DNA of 64,000 nt from Protaetiibacter sp. GTDB lineage: Bacteria > Actinomycetota > Actinomycetes > Actinomycetales > Microbacteriaceae. The DNA is taken from contig JASLGG010000032.1 of assembly GCA_030150265.1 (NCBI GenBank), positions 310,001 to 374,000 on the forward strand. The letters run 5' to 3'. Below the pieces are notes generated by a model, which was not told the origin of the DNA, ran no database searches, and was given only the letters and a program-made list of their open reading frames with translations. Positions 33,369 to 42,083 of the stretch are shown here, in pieces. Position numbers and translations under genes: made by a program. Numbering within the stretch: position 1 is the first letter of the stretch; each line of letters starts with the position of its first letter.

Positions 33369-35131
33369 CCGCGCCGACCCCGGCCCTCGAGCTCGACGGC
33401 CTCAACGTGTGGTTCGACCCGCGCGACGGCCGCGGCGAGCCGCTGCACACCGTCAAGGACCTGCACCTCGCGGTCGCTCCCGGCGAGCGCGTGGGTCTCG
33501 TCGGGGAGTCCGGCTGCGGCAAGACCACCACGATCCTCGCCGCGATGGGGCTGCTGCCCTCGACGGCATCCGTGTCGGGGCGCGTGCTCGTCGACGGGGC
33601 CGACACGATCGCCCGCGGCGAGGCCGGGATGCGCGAGCACCGCTGGACGGACGTCGCCATGGTCTTCCAGGGCGCGATGAGTGCCTTCAACCCGGTCAAG
33701 ACCGTCGGCTGGCAGATCCGCGAGGCGATGGAGTACCACGATGTGGCCACCGGCAAGGCGGCCGTCGCGCGCACCCGCGAGCTGCTCGCCCTCGTCGGGC
33801 TGCCCGAGGACGCCGACCGCCGCTACCCGCACCAGATGTCGGGCGGCATGAAGCAGCGCGCCGTCATCGCGATGGCGCTCGCCTGCGAGCCCCGCGTGCT
33901 GCTCGCCGACGAGCCGACGACCGCGCTCGACGTCGTCGTGCAGGACCAGATCCTGCGGCTCCTCGTGCGGCTCTCGGAGGAGCTCGGCCTCGCCCTCGTG
34001 CTCGTCACGCACGACCTCGGCGTCGTCGCGCAGGCGTGCACGCGCGCCGCCGTCATGAAGGACGGCGTGATCGTGGAGGACGCCGCGATCGACGACCTCT
34101 ACCGGCGGCCGCAGCATCCGTACACCCGCCAGCTCTTCGCGGCGACCCCCAACCTCTACGACGTCGCGCCCGCGACCGGGCACGAGGAGTCGGATGCGGC
34201 GGTGCCGCTGCTCGAGGTGCGGGACCTGCACGTGACCTTCGGCGCCCACCGCCGGGCACGGGCGGCGCGCCGGGCCGACCCGGGCGTCGAGACGCCGCCG
34301 CCGCTCGTCACCCAGTCGCTCGCCACGCTCGACGTCGAGGGCGACCCGGATGCCGAGGCCGCGCTCGTGCCCGCGCGGCGCCGCCGCGGACCCGACCTCG
34401 TGGCCGCGGTCGACGGCGTCGACCTGCGCGTCGAGGAGGGCGAGCTCGTGGCGCTCGTCGGACAGTCCGGATGCGGCAAGACCACGACCCTCCAGGCCAT
34501 CCTCGGCATGCAGCCGGTGGACTCGGGCTCGATCCGCGTGGACGGCACCGAGGTGACGGGTCTCGGCTCGCGCGCGTGGCGTCCGATGCGCCGGCACGTG
34601 CAGATGATCTACCAGGACCCGTATGAGGCGCTCGACGGCCGCTTCCGGGTGTTCGACACCGTCATGGAGCCGCTGCTCGTGCACCGCGACGGCGGCACGC
34701 GCGCCGAGCGCCGCGAGCGGGTGCGCGAGGCGCTGCGCGACGTGGGGCTCGACCCCGACGTCATCGGGCCCCGGTTCCCGCACGAGCTCTCCGGCGGTCA
34801 GCGGCAGCGCGTCGCGATCGCGGCGAGCCTCGTGCTGCGCCCCCGCCTGCTGCTCGCCGACGAGCCCGTCTCGATGCTCGACGTCTCGGTGCGCACGGGC
34901 GTGCTCGAGCTGCTCGACCGCCTGCGCCGCGACCACCGGATGGGCATCCTCATGATCACCCACGACCTCTCGACGGCGGCGGCCTACGCCGACCGCATCG
35001 TCGTGATGCACGCGGGACGCATCGTGGAGGAGGGCGACCCGTGGGAGGTCGTCAACGAGCCCGCCGAGGACTACACGCGCACCCTCATCGCGAGCGTGCC
35101 GAGCCCCGATCCGCAGCAGCGGCGTGCCTGA
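33365..35131 (+). CDS. Fused peptide ABC ATPase (DppD-DppF), with linker insert
   Basis: 588 aa with two complete nucleotide-binding domains. First: Walker A GESGCGKTTT, signature MSGGMKQR, Walker B VLLADEP. Second: GQSGCGKTTT, LSGGQRQR, LLLADEPVSMLD. Fusion of DppD and DppF is common in actinobacteria. Odd: between the first strand of domain 2 (LEVRDLHVTF, about residue 285) and the next (AAVDGVDLRVEEGE, about 345) lies an Arg/Ala/Pro-rich insert of about 45 residues not needed by the fold. GTG start overlaps the DppC stop. Confidence 0.93.
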   Translation: MTAPTPALELDGLNVWFDPRDGRGEPLHTVKDLHLAVAPGERVGLVGESGCGKTTTILAAMGLLPSTASVSGRVLVDGADTIARGEAGMREHRWTDVAMVFQGAMSAFNPVKTVGWQIREAMEYHDVATGKAAVARTRELLALVGLPEDADRRYPHQMSGGMKQRAVIAMALACEPRVLLADEPTTALDVVVQDQILRLLVRLSEELGLALVLVTHDLGVVAQACTRAAVMKDGVIVEDAAIDDLYRRPQHPYTRQLFAATPNLYDVAPATGHEESDAAVPLLEVRDLHVTFGAHRRARAARRADPGVETPPPLVTQSLATLDVEGDPDAEAALVPARRRRGPDLVAAVDGVDLRVEEGELVALVGQSGCGKTTTLQAILGMQPVDSGSIRVDGTEVTGLGSRAWRPMRRHVQMIYQDPYEALDGRFRVFDTVMEPLLVHRDGGTRAERRERVREALRDVGLDPDVIGPRFPHELSGGQRQRVAIAASLVLRPRLLLADEPVSMLDVSVRTGVLELLDRLRRDHRMGILMITHDLSTAAAYADRIVVMHAGRIVEEGDPWEVVNEPAEDYTRTLIASVPSPDPQQRRA

Positions 35132-35150
35132 GCGGGTCCCGGCCCGGATC

Positions 35151-35984
35151 TCAGCCGCTCGACGCCACGCCGCCGAGCGGGCGCACCGTCCACGGCGCGT
35201 CGCCCGTCGAGTCGACGAGCCGGCGCTCGGAGGTGCCCGAGACGTAGAAGACGAAGTCGGAGGCCGGGTAGGTCTGCTGGAAGCAGTCGAAGACCACGCC
35301 GTCGGCCGTGGCGCTGACGCCGCGGATGCGCACCACGTCGCGTCCGGCCTCGATCGCGAGGTGCTCGCGCTCCCACGGAGTCGGCTTGTCGACCTCGAGG
35401 GCCTGCTCGACGAACTCGTCGACGAGCCCGTAGCGCTCGGCGAGGAAGGTGTAGAGCGAGCCGCCCTCTCCGAGCCGGGCGTCGTCGAGCGAGGGCACGA
35501 TGCTGAGCGGCAGCACGGCGCGCTCGAGCACCTTGGGCGTCGAGCCGAGCATCCGGCGGCGCCACACCTCCCAGACCGGTGTGCCCTCGGCGATGCGCAG
35601 GGCGGCGGCGTGCTGGCTGCTCGGGGTGCCGACGATGAGGCTCACGAGCTCGGTCTCGAACTCGCCGCCGCGCTCCTGCCCGCGCAGCGTGTCGAGGAGG
35701 GTGCCCGGTGCCTGCGGGTGGCTCGCGATGCGGTCGGGGGCGACGAAGGTGCCGAGGCCCTGGTGGCGCACGATCTTGCCGTTGCGGTCGAGCTCGTCGA
35801 GGGCGCGACGCACCGAGATGATGCTGACGTTCGCGAGCTCGGCGAGCTCGGTCGTGCTCGGCAGCCGGTCGCCGGCCTTCAGCCCCCGCTCCTCGATGAG
35901 CGAGACCACCAGGTCGTAGACGTGCTGATAGCGCAGCACGCGCTGCGGGGCCGGCGGATGCGCCGCTCGCTGAGGAGGCGTCAC
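35151..35984 (-). CDS. GntR family regulator with UTRA domain
   Basis: 277-aa HutC-type repressor: winged HTH (QHVYDLVVSLIEERGLKAGDRLPSTTELAELANVSIISVRRALDEL) and a C-terminal UTRA effector domain (VLERAVLPLSIVPSLDDARLGEG...DFVFYVSG). Start GTG 35984 is chosen because TACCGT lies exactly 6 nt upstream (35996-35991), leaderless geometry; GTG 36011 is the alternative. Converges on the peptide transporter and is divergent from nagB, so it may control either. UTRA domains often bind phosphosugars such as GlcN6P. Confidence 0.87.
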   Translation of the reverse strand: MTPPQRAAHPPAPQRVLRYQHVYDLVVSLIEERGLKAGDRLPSTTELAELANVSIISVRRALDELDRNGKIVRHQGLGTFVAPDRIASHPQAPGTLLDTLRGQERGGEFETELVSLIVGTPSSQHAAALRIAEGTPVWEVWRRRMLGSTPKVLERAVLPLSIVPSLDDARLGEGGSLYTFLAERYGLVDEFVEQALEVDKPTPWEREHLAIEAGRDVVRIRGVSATADGVVFDCFQQTYPASDFVFYVSGTSERRLVDSTGDAPWTVRPLGGVASSG

Positions 35985-36012
35985 CAGCCCACGGTAGCGC
36001 GCGCCGTGCACA

Positions 36013-36057
36013 CTGGGAATACCAGCTCCGCTGCATCCGACATATCGACATACCTGG
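36013..36057. promoter_or_regulatory. GntR-nagB divergent regulatory region
   Basis: CTGG-N5-CCAG (36013-36025), loosely like the DasR-type GntR site (which has N6), and the direct repeat GACATA at 36039 and 36047. Candidate operators for the GntR regulator; not proven. Confidence 0.4.
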
Positions 36058-36067
36058 AATGAGGACC

Positions 36068-36814
36068 ATGGACATCGCCGTCATCGCCGACCCCGCCGCC
36101 CGAGCCGCGCACGCCGCCGACCTCGTGGAGGAGCTGCTGACGGGCCGGGCCGAGCCGGTGCTCGGCGTCGCGACGGGTGCGAGCCCGCTCGAGCTGTACG
36201 CCGAGCTCGAGCGCCGGCGCGAGCGGATGCCGCGCGGGCTCGGCGCCTTCGCGCTCGACGAGTACGTCGGCATCGACCCCCGCGACCCGCGCAGCTACGC
36301 GGGCGTCGTGCGCGACCACGTCACGGTGCCGCTCGGGCTCGACCCCCGGCGCGTGCACGTGCCGGACGGGCGCGCGGCCGATCTCGCGGCGGCGTGCCGC
36401 GCCTACGAGGAGGCGATCGCGGCATCCGGCGGCGTCGACGTGCAGATCGTCGGCATCGGCACGAACGGGCACATCGGCTTCAACGAGCCGGGCTCGTCCT
36501 TCGACTCGCGCACCCGCGTCGTGGAGCTCGCGGCGTCGACGCGCGAGGCCAACGCGCGCTACTTCGACGAGCCGTCCGAGGTGCCGACGCACGCCGTCAC
36601 CCAGGGCATCGCGACCATCCTGAGCGCCCGCCGGATCGTGCTGCTCGCGGCCGGCGCCGCGAAGGCGGAGGCGGTCGCGGCGGCGCTCGAGGGTCCCGTC
36701 GACCCCGCGTGCCCGGCCTCCGCGCTGCAGCGCCACCCCGAGGTGCACCTCGTGCTCGACCCGGATGCCGCGTCGCAGCTGCGCGGGGTCGCTGCCAGTA
36801 GCGTGAGGGGATGA
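36068..36814 (+). CDS. nagB: Glucosamine-6-phosphate deaminase
   Basis: 248-aa NagB converting GlcN6P to fructose-6-P and ammonia. VLGVATGASPLELY (phosphate loop), FALDEYVG (catalytic Asp), and GIGTNGHIGFNEPGSSF carry the active site; Asn in place of Asp before GHI is usual in Gram-positive NagB. ATG 36068 is chosen because GAGG precedes it; ATG 36059 is possible. Divergent from a GntR regulator. NagA and GH20 further downstream complete an amino-sugar route. Overlaps the ABC ATPase gene (ATGA). Confidence 0.92.
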   Translation: MDIAVIADPAARAAHAADLVEELLTGRAEPVLGVATGASPLELYAELERRRERMPRGLGAFALDEYVGIDPRDPRSYAGVVRDHVTVPLGLDPRRVHVPDGRAADLAAACRAYEEAIAASGGVDVQIVGIGTNGHIGFNEPGSSFDSRTRVVELAASTREANARYFDEPSEVPTHAVTQGIATILSARRIVLLAAGAAKAEAVAAALEGPVDPACPASALQRHPEVHLVLDPDAASQLRGVAASSVRG

Positions 36815-37584
36815 GCCCCGCGCCCGACGCCCCCGCCGCGCTGCGGCTCGATGGCCTCGTCAAGCGCTTCGGCGCGACCGTCGCGGTGGCCGAGCTGAGC
36901 CTCACCGTGCCCGTCGGCTCGTTCTACGGGCTCGTCGGGCCGAACGGCGCCGGCAAGACCACGACGCTGTCGATGGCGACCGGACTGCTGCGCCCCGACG
37001 CGGGCACCGCATCCGTGCACGGGGTCGACGTGTGGACCGACCCCGCGGCGGCCAAGCGCATGATCGGCAACCTCGCCGACGGCGTCCGGCTCTTCGACCG
37101 GCTCACGGGCGCACAGCTCATCAGCTACACCGCGCTCATGTACGGGCTGCCGCGCGAGCAGATCCCGCAGCGGATGGCCGACCTCCTGCGGCTCATGGAC
37201 CTCGAGGCCGCCGCCGGCACGCCGGTCGCCGACTACTCGGCGGGCATGACCAAGAAGGTGGCGCTCGCCTGCGCCCTCGTGCACGCGCCGCGGCTGCTCG
37301 TGCTCGACGAGCCGTTCGAGTCGGTCGACCCGGTGTCGGCCGCCAACATCGAGGATGTGCTGCGCTCCTACACGGGCAGCGGCGGCACCGTCATCGTGTC
37401 GAGCCACTCGATGGACCTCGTGCAGCGGATGTGCGACCACGTCGCGATCGTCGCCGCGGGCCGCGTGCTCGCCGCAGGCACCGTCGACGAGGTGCGCGGC
37501 GGCGCGACCCTGCAGGACCGCTTCCTGGCGCTCGTCGGCGGGCGCACCCACTCGGAGGGTCCCGCGTGGTTGCGACAGTCCTGA
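36811..37584 (+). CDS. ABC exporter ATP-binding protein
   Basis: 257-aa ABC-2 type ATPase. Walker A GLVGPNGAGKTTTLS, signature YSAGMTKKVALA (SAGM replaces the common SGGM/SGGQ), Walker B LLVLDEPFESVDP, and the His-switch SSHSMD. ATG 36811 overlaps the nagB stop and lies 6 nt behind TAGCGT (36799-36804), so it may have its own leaderless promoter inside the end of nagB. Works with the overlapping large membrane protein. Substrate unknown. Confidence 0.9.
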   Translation: MSPAPDAPAALRLDGLVKRFGATVAVAELSLTVPVGSFYGLVGPNGAGKTTTLSMATGLLRPDAGTASVHGVDVWTDPAAAKRMIGNLADGVRLFDRLTGAQLISYTALMYGLPREQIPQRMADLLRLMDLEAAAGTPVADYSAGMTKKVALACALVHAPRLLVLDEPFESVDPVSAANIEDVLRSYTGSGGTVIVSSHSMDLVQRMCDHVAIVAAGRVLAAGTVDEVRGGATLQDRFLALVGGRTHSEGPAWLRQS

Positions 37585-39152
37585 GGCTGCGCTACCGCAT
37601 CCTCGGCAACATGCTCGCCCGCAGCCCGTGGCAGCTCGTGGGCTTCGTGTTCGGATGCATGGGGGCGGCGAGCGCGCTCGCGGTGGCGGCGTTCGGGCTC
37701 GTGCTGATCGGCGCCTCGGGGCTGGATGCGGCGCGCGGCGTCGTGACGGTCGGCGGCGCGCTGCTCGTGATCGGCTGGACGGTCGCGCCGCTCGTCGCGG
37801 GCGGCGTCGACACCACGGTCGACGCCGAGCAGCTCGCGCCCTTCCCCCTGACGACGCGGCAGGTGATGCTCGCGCTCCTCGTCGTGGGGCTCGCGGGCGT
37901 GCCGGGCATCGCGACCGCGCTCGGCGCCCTGAGCGCGCTCGGCGCCTGGGCGCGCTGGCCGGTCGCGCTCGTCGCGGCGCTCGTGTGCCTCCCGCTCGGC
38001 GTGCTCAGCTGCGTGCTCGCCTCGCGCACCGTCGCCTCCTTCTCGGTGCGCGGCGGGCGAGCCTTCGGCAACCTCGTGGCGCTCGCGGCGTTCGCCGCCC
38101 TCGTGCTCGCGGGGCCCATCCTGACCGGACTGCTGGGCCTGGCGTCGGGCATCGCGGGACCCGAGGGCATCGCCGACCGCCTCGCGGATGTCGTGGCCGG
38201 CGTCGCCTGGACCCCCGTCGGCGCGGTCTGGGCGGTGCCCGGCGACCTCGCGGCGGGGGAGTGGGCCGCCGGGCTGCTCAAGCTGCTCATCGCGTTCGCG
38301 ACGCTCGGTGCGCTGTGGCTGCTGTGGCGACGCAACGTGGTGGCGGCATCGGTGTCGCCTCGCCGCCGCGCGACCGGCGGCCGCGCGCGGCGGCTCGGCG
38401 TGTTCGGCTGGGCGCCGAGCGGGGGCACGGGCGCCACCTGGGCGCGCGCCCTGCGCTACTGGCTGACCGATCCGCGCTACCTGCGCAACCTCGTGATCGT
38501 GGCGCTGCTGCCGGCGCTGTTCGCCTTCGCGCTGCGGGACGGCGTCGCGACCCCGCTCTTCGCCTTCTCGGCGGTGCTGCCGGCGCTGTTGCTGGGGCTC
38601 GTGCCCTACGCCGACGTGGCCTTCGACGGCACGGCCTTCGCGACCGTGCTGGCCACCGGCATCCGGGGCCGGGCGGATCGCGCGGGGCGGCTCCTCGCGG
38701 CGATGACCGCGGGCGGGCCGCTCGTGGTCGCGATGACGGTGGTGACGACGGCCGTCGCGGGCCGGCTCGAGCTGCTGCCCGCCGTGCTCGGCTGCGCCGT
38801 CGGGGCGCTGCTCACGGGCCTCGGCATCTCGGCGATCAGCTCGGCGTACATCGTGATCCCGGTGCCCGCCTCGGGCGACAACATCTTCAAGCGCGTGCCC
38901 GGGCAGAGCTTCACGGCGGGGCTCGCGCTCATGGGCTTCACCCTGCTGTCGGGCGCGCTCACCGCGCCGGCCATCGTGCTCGCGGTCGTCGCGACCCTCA
39001 CCGGGGTCGTCGGATGGTCGTGGGCCGCGCTCGCGGTCGGCATCGGCGTGGGCGTCGGCGTGGCCCTCGCCGGCATCCAGCTCGGCGGTCGCGTCTTCGA
39101 CGCCCAGGCCCCCGCCCTGCTCGCCCGCGTGCGGGCGACCTCCGGGTACTGA
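37566..39152 (+). CDS. ABC exporter membrane subunit
   Basis: 528-aa polytopic protein with roughly 12 hydrophobic segments. The first half carries VDAEQLAPFPLTTRQVM, a motif typical of actinobacterial ABC-2 type permeases of about 500 residues. Start GTG 37566 has GGAGGG 6 nt upstream and overlaps the ATPase gene by 19 nt, so both are produced together. Neither subunit resembles importers, and no binding protein is present, so export is inferred. Confidence 0.85.
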   Translation: MVATVLRLRYRILGNMLARSPWQLVGFVFGCMGAASALAVAAFGLVLIGASGLDAARGVVTVGGALLVIGWTVAPLVAGGVDTTVDAEQLAPFPLTTRQVMLALLVVGLAGVPGIATALGALSALGAWARWPVALVAALVCLPLGVLSCVLASRTVASFSVRGGRAFGNLVALAAFAALVLAGPILTGLLGLASGIAGPEGIADRLADVVAGVAWTPVGAVWAVPGDLAAGEWAAGLLKLLIAFATLGALWLLWRRNVVAASVSPRRRATGGRARRLGVFGWAPSGGTGATWARALRYWLTDPRYLRNLVIVALLPALFAFALRDGVATPLFAFSAVLPALLLGLVPYADVAFDGTAFATVLATGIRGRADRAGRLLAAMTAGGPLVVAMTVVTTAVAGRLELLPAVLGCAVGALLTGLGISAISSAYIVIPVPASGDNIFKRVPGQSFTAGLALMGFTLLSGALTAPAIVLAVVATLTGVVGWSWAALAVGIGVGVGVALAGIQLGGRVFDAQAPALLARVRATSGY

Positions 39153-39174
39153 CGGCTCGACGGAGGCCGAGGGC

Positions 39175-40314
39175 TCAGCGGAGGCGGGCGCCCGCGGCCC
39201 AGACCGCGGTGACCCGGCCGTCGGGGTCGAGGGCGACCGCGTCGGCGGCGTAGCCGGGCTCGAGGAGCCCCAGGCGGTCGCCGTAGCCGAGGGCGCGCGC
39301 GGGAACCGCGGTGACGGCGCCCACCGCATCCGGCCACGGGAGGCCGACGACGTCGACCGCACGGCGCAGGGCCGCGTCGAGGGTCAGCGTCGAGCCGGCG
39401 ATCGTGTCGGTTCCGGACAGCATGGCGAGGCCGTCGCGCACCGTCACGTTGAGCGAGCCGAGGCGGTAGTCGCCGTCGTCGCTGCCCGCCGCCGCCATCG
39501 AGTCGGTGATGAGCGCCACGCGGCCGGGCGCCTCGTCGAGCGCGAGCGCCACGACCGACTCGTGCACGTGGTGCCCGTCGAGGATCACCTCGAGCGTGAC
39601 GCGCTCGTCGGCGAGCGCCGCGATCACGGGCCCCGGATGGCGGTGATGGATGCCGTTCATCGCGTTGAAGGCGTGCGTCAGGATGCTGGCGCCGCGGTCG
39701 AAGGCGCGCGCCGCCGTCTCGAAGTCGGCCTCGGTGTGCCCGACCGCGACCCGCACGCCGGCGGCCACCAGCCGGTCGATCGCCTCATCGGCGCCCGGCA
39801 GCTCGGGGGCGATCGTGATCTGCCGGAGCGTGCCCGCCGCCGCGCCGAGCAGCTCGTCGACCGCGATCGGGTCGGGCTCGCGCAGGTAGTCGGCGTTGTG
39901 GGCGCCGCGGCGCTCGCGGGCGAGGAACGGCCCCTCGAGGTGGGCGCCGAGCACGAGCGGGTCGGCGTCGGCGAGCGCCGCGATGCCGGTGAGGCTCGCG
40001 CGCAGCACCGCGAGCGGGTTGGCGACGAGCGAGACGACCGAGCGCGTGGTGCCGTGCGCGCGGTGGGTCGCGAGCGCGGCGGCGAGCTCCTCGCCCCCGT
40101 CGTCGTAGGAGTGCCCACCCCCGCCGTGGCCGTGGATGTCGACGAAGCCGGGCACGAGGCGCGCGCCCGCGAGGTCGACGCGCTCCGTGGCACCCGGCGC
40201 CGTGGTGACGCCCGCGCCGACCGCCGCGATGGCGTCGCCCTCGAACAGCACCCAGCCGTCCGGGGTCTCGCCGCGTTCGTCGGTGAGCAGGGCCGAATGC
40301 AGGAGCGTCGTCAC
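39175..40314 (-). CDS. nagA: N-acetylglucosamine-6-phosphate deacetylase
   Basis: 379-aa amidohydrolase giving GlcN6P, the NagB substrate. Metal and active-site motifs: VDIHGHGGGGHSYDD, HLEGPFLARERRGAHN, GHTEADFETA, THAFNAM and ITDSMAAAG (catalytic Asp). GTG 40314 is 6 nt behind TAGGCT (40326-40321), a leaderless arrangement. Converges on the ABC exporter. With nagB and GH20 it forms an amino-sugar degradation set, though these genes are not one operon. Confidence 0.93.
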   Translation of the reverse strand: MTTLLHSALLTDERGETPDGWVLFEGDAIAAVGAGVTTAPGATERVDLAGARLVPGFVDIHGHGGGGHSYDDGGEELAAALATHRAHGTTRSVVSLVANPLAVLRASLTGIAALADADPLVLGAHLEGPFLARERRGAHNADYLREPDPIAVDELLGAAAGTLRQITIAPELPGADEAIDRLVAAGVRVAVGHTEADFETAARAFDRGASILTHAFNAMNGIHHRHPGPVIAALADERVTLEVILDGHHVHESVVALALDEAPGRVALITDSMAAAGSDDGDYRLGSLNVTVRDGLAMLSGTDTIAGSTLTLDAALRRAVDVVGLPWPDAVGAVTAVPARALGYGDRLGLLEPGYAADAVALDPDGRVTAVWAAGARLR

Positions 40315-40342
40315 GCTCCGAGCCTAGGGCGCGACCCCCGGC

Positions 40343-41194
40343 TCAGCGGAAGATGATGGTGCGCGCCCCGTCGAGCAGCACGCGGTGCTCGGCGAACCAG
40401 CTGACCGCCTGGGTGAGGGTGCGGCTCTCCTCGTCCTGGCCGATCGCCACGAGCTCCTTCACCGTTCGGGTGTGGTCGACGCGCACGATGTTCTGCTCGA
40501 TGATCGGCCCCTCGTCGAGGTCGCTCGTGACGAAGTGCGCCGTCGCGCCGATGATCTTGACGCCGCGGGCGTGCGCCTGCTTGTAGGGGTTGGCCCCCTT
40601 GAAGCCCGGCAGGAAGGAGTGGTGGATGTTGATGGCCCGCCCCGCCAGCCGCTCGCACAGCTCGGGCGAGAGGATCTGCATGTAGCGCGCGAGCACCACG
40701 AGCTCGATGTCGTGCTCCTCGACCACCTCGAGCACGCGCCGCTCGAACGCCGCCTTCTCCTCGGGCGAGGTCACCGGCCGCGACTCGAACGGCACCCCGT
40801 AGAAGGCCGCCAGCTCGCCGAGGTCCGGATGGTTGGAGAGCACGAGCGGGATGTCGACCCCCAGCTGCCCGGCCCGCTGCCGGAACAGCAGGTCGTTGAG
40901 GCAGTGACCCGCCGTGGAGGCGAGCACGAGGGTGCGCAGGGGACGGCCGACCACGTCGAGCTGCCACGTCATCCCGTACCGCTCGGTGACGGGGCCGAGT
41001 GCCGCCTCGAAGCGCTCGCGCGGCGCCGACGACTCGACCTGCAGGCGCATGAAGAAGGTGCCGGTGTCGTCGCTCGAGAACTGCTGCGACTCGGTGATGT
41101 TGCCCGCGGCCTCCACGATGGCGCCGCTGATGGCGTGCACGATCCCGGGGCGGTCCTCGCAGACGAGCGTCAGGATCCAGTGCGTCGAGCTCAT
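40343..41194 (-). CDS. purU: Formyltetrahydrofolate deformylase
   Basis: 283-aa enzyme hydrolysing 10-formyl-THF to THF and formate, balancing one-carbon pools. N-terminal ACT domain (ILTLVCEDRPGIVHAISGAIVEAAGNI), then the formyltransferase fold with INIHHSFLPGFKGANPY and ATAHFVTSDLDEGPII holding the Asn-His-Asp set. ATG 41194 with GGAG 5 nt upstream; the longer frame to 41443 is unsupported. glyA and folD, also folate enzymes, lie 5 kb away. Confidence 0.94.
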   Translation of the reverse strand: MSSTHWILTLVCEDRPGIVHAISGAIVEAAGNITESQQFSSDDTGTFFMRLQVESSAPRERFEAALGPVTERYGMTWQLDVVGRPLRTLVLASTAGHCLNDLLFRQRAGQLGVDIPLVLSNHPDLGELAAFYGVPFESRPVTSPEEKAAFERRVLEVVEEHDIELVVLARYMQILSPELCERLAGRAINIHHSFLPGFKGANPYKQAHARGVKIIGATAHFVTSDLDEGPIIEQNIVRVDHTRTVKELVAIGQDEESRTLTQAVSWFAEHRVLLDGARTIIFR

Positions 41195-41263
41195 GGGACT
41201 CCAGCGTAGAGCGCCGGGGCGGGGCGTCGCGCCCGACCGCCTCGCGGGGAGCCCGCGGCCATG

Positions 41264-41294
41264 TGATGCACGTGATGCTGCTATCTGATGCATC
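41264..41294 (+). promoter_or_regulatory. TGATGC repeats upstream of vapBC
   Basis: TGATGC at 41264, 41273 and 41286, the last inside the palindrome GATGCATC (41287-41294). Likely binding sites for the VapB antitoxin or VapBC complex (inference from how such loci are regulated). Confidence 0.45.
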
Positions 41295-41323
41295 GGATGT
41301 TCCTCCGCAGCTACCCTGGAGGC

Positions 41324-41611
41324 ATGCGCACGACCATCTCGATCGACGACGGCATTCTCGCGACGGCCAAGCACCTCGCCGCGGGAAAGGGGATGACCCT
41401 CGGCGAGTACCTCGAAGAAGGTGCGCGACGTCTCAACGCCCACGAGGAGGCCCGTCCGACGCGCCGGCTCGGGGACGATCTCCCGACGTTCCGCGGCGAG
41501 CTGAATCAGGCGGTCGATTGGGCGTCGAACCGCTCGATCTACGAGCTCATGTACGCGCCGGAGGACGACCGGGTGCTGTGTGTCGTCCGGGGCGAGGGCG
41601 CCGAGGCATGA
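41324..41611 (+). CDS. VapB-type antitoxin
   Basis: 95-aa antitoxin. MRTTISIDDGILATAKHLAAGKGMTLGEYLEEGARR is a ribbon-helix-helix N-terminus; the C-terminal tail (about 50-95) should wrap the toxin. ATG 41324 has GGAGG adjacent and also lies 6 nt behind TACCCT (41312-41317). The stop overlaps the toxin start (ATGA), the standard VapBC layout. TGATGC repeats upstream suggest autoregulation. Confidence 0.88.
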   Translation: MRTTISIDDGILATAKHLAAGKGMTLGEYLEEGARRLNAHEEARPTRRLGDDLPTFRGELNQAVDWASNRSIYELMYAPEDDRVLCVVRGEGAEA

Positions 41612-42036
41612 TCCTGATCGATGCGAACGTGCTCATCGCGACAGCCCATGCCGGCAGCGCTCGGCACGCCGTCGCCCGGGCATGGCTGCGCACCGTGCTG
41701 GACAGCGGTGAGAGCTTCGTGATCCCCGACCAGGTGTGGCTGGCCTTCTTCCGCATCCTGTCGAGCCCGCGGGCGACGAACCCACCGGTGCCGATGGCGG
41801 AGCTGTTCGCCTTCGCGCGGGGTCTTCGCGACGAGTTCGACTATCTGCCCATCAGCGGCATCCACGACCGCTGGGACACCTTCGAGGAGCTGGTGGCATC
41901 CGCCGGCGTGCGGGGAGACCTCACGAGCGACGCCTATCTGGCCACCCTCGCGCGCGAGCTCAGGTGCGCGGTGGCCACCTTCGATCGCGACTTCCGCCGG
42001 TTCGACGACGTGGTGGTCGTCGTGCCCGGAAGCTGA
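41608..42036 (+). CDS. VapC-type toxin, PIN domain ribonuclease
   Basis: 142-aa PIN-domain RNase. Acidic residues: Asp5 in MILIDANVLI, a Glu/Asp set around DAYLATLARE, and Asp in TFDRDFRRF near the C-terminus, as in VapC Mg2+ sites. It should cut tRNA or rRNA when free of antitoxin. Translationally coupled to VapB. Confidence 0.9.
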   Translation: MILIDANVLIATAHAGSARHAVARAWLRTVLDSGESFVIPDQVWLAFFRILSSPRATNPPVPMAELFAFARGLRDEFDYLPISGIHDRWDTFEELVASAGVRGDLTSDAYLATLARELRCAVATFDRDFRRFDDVVVVVPGS

Positions 42037-42083
42037 TCTCGTCGCGCCGACGGCGGCATCCGGCGCACCACTAGGCTCGCCAG

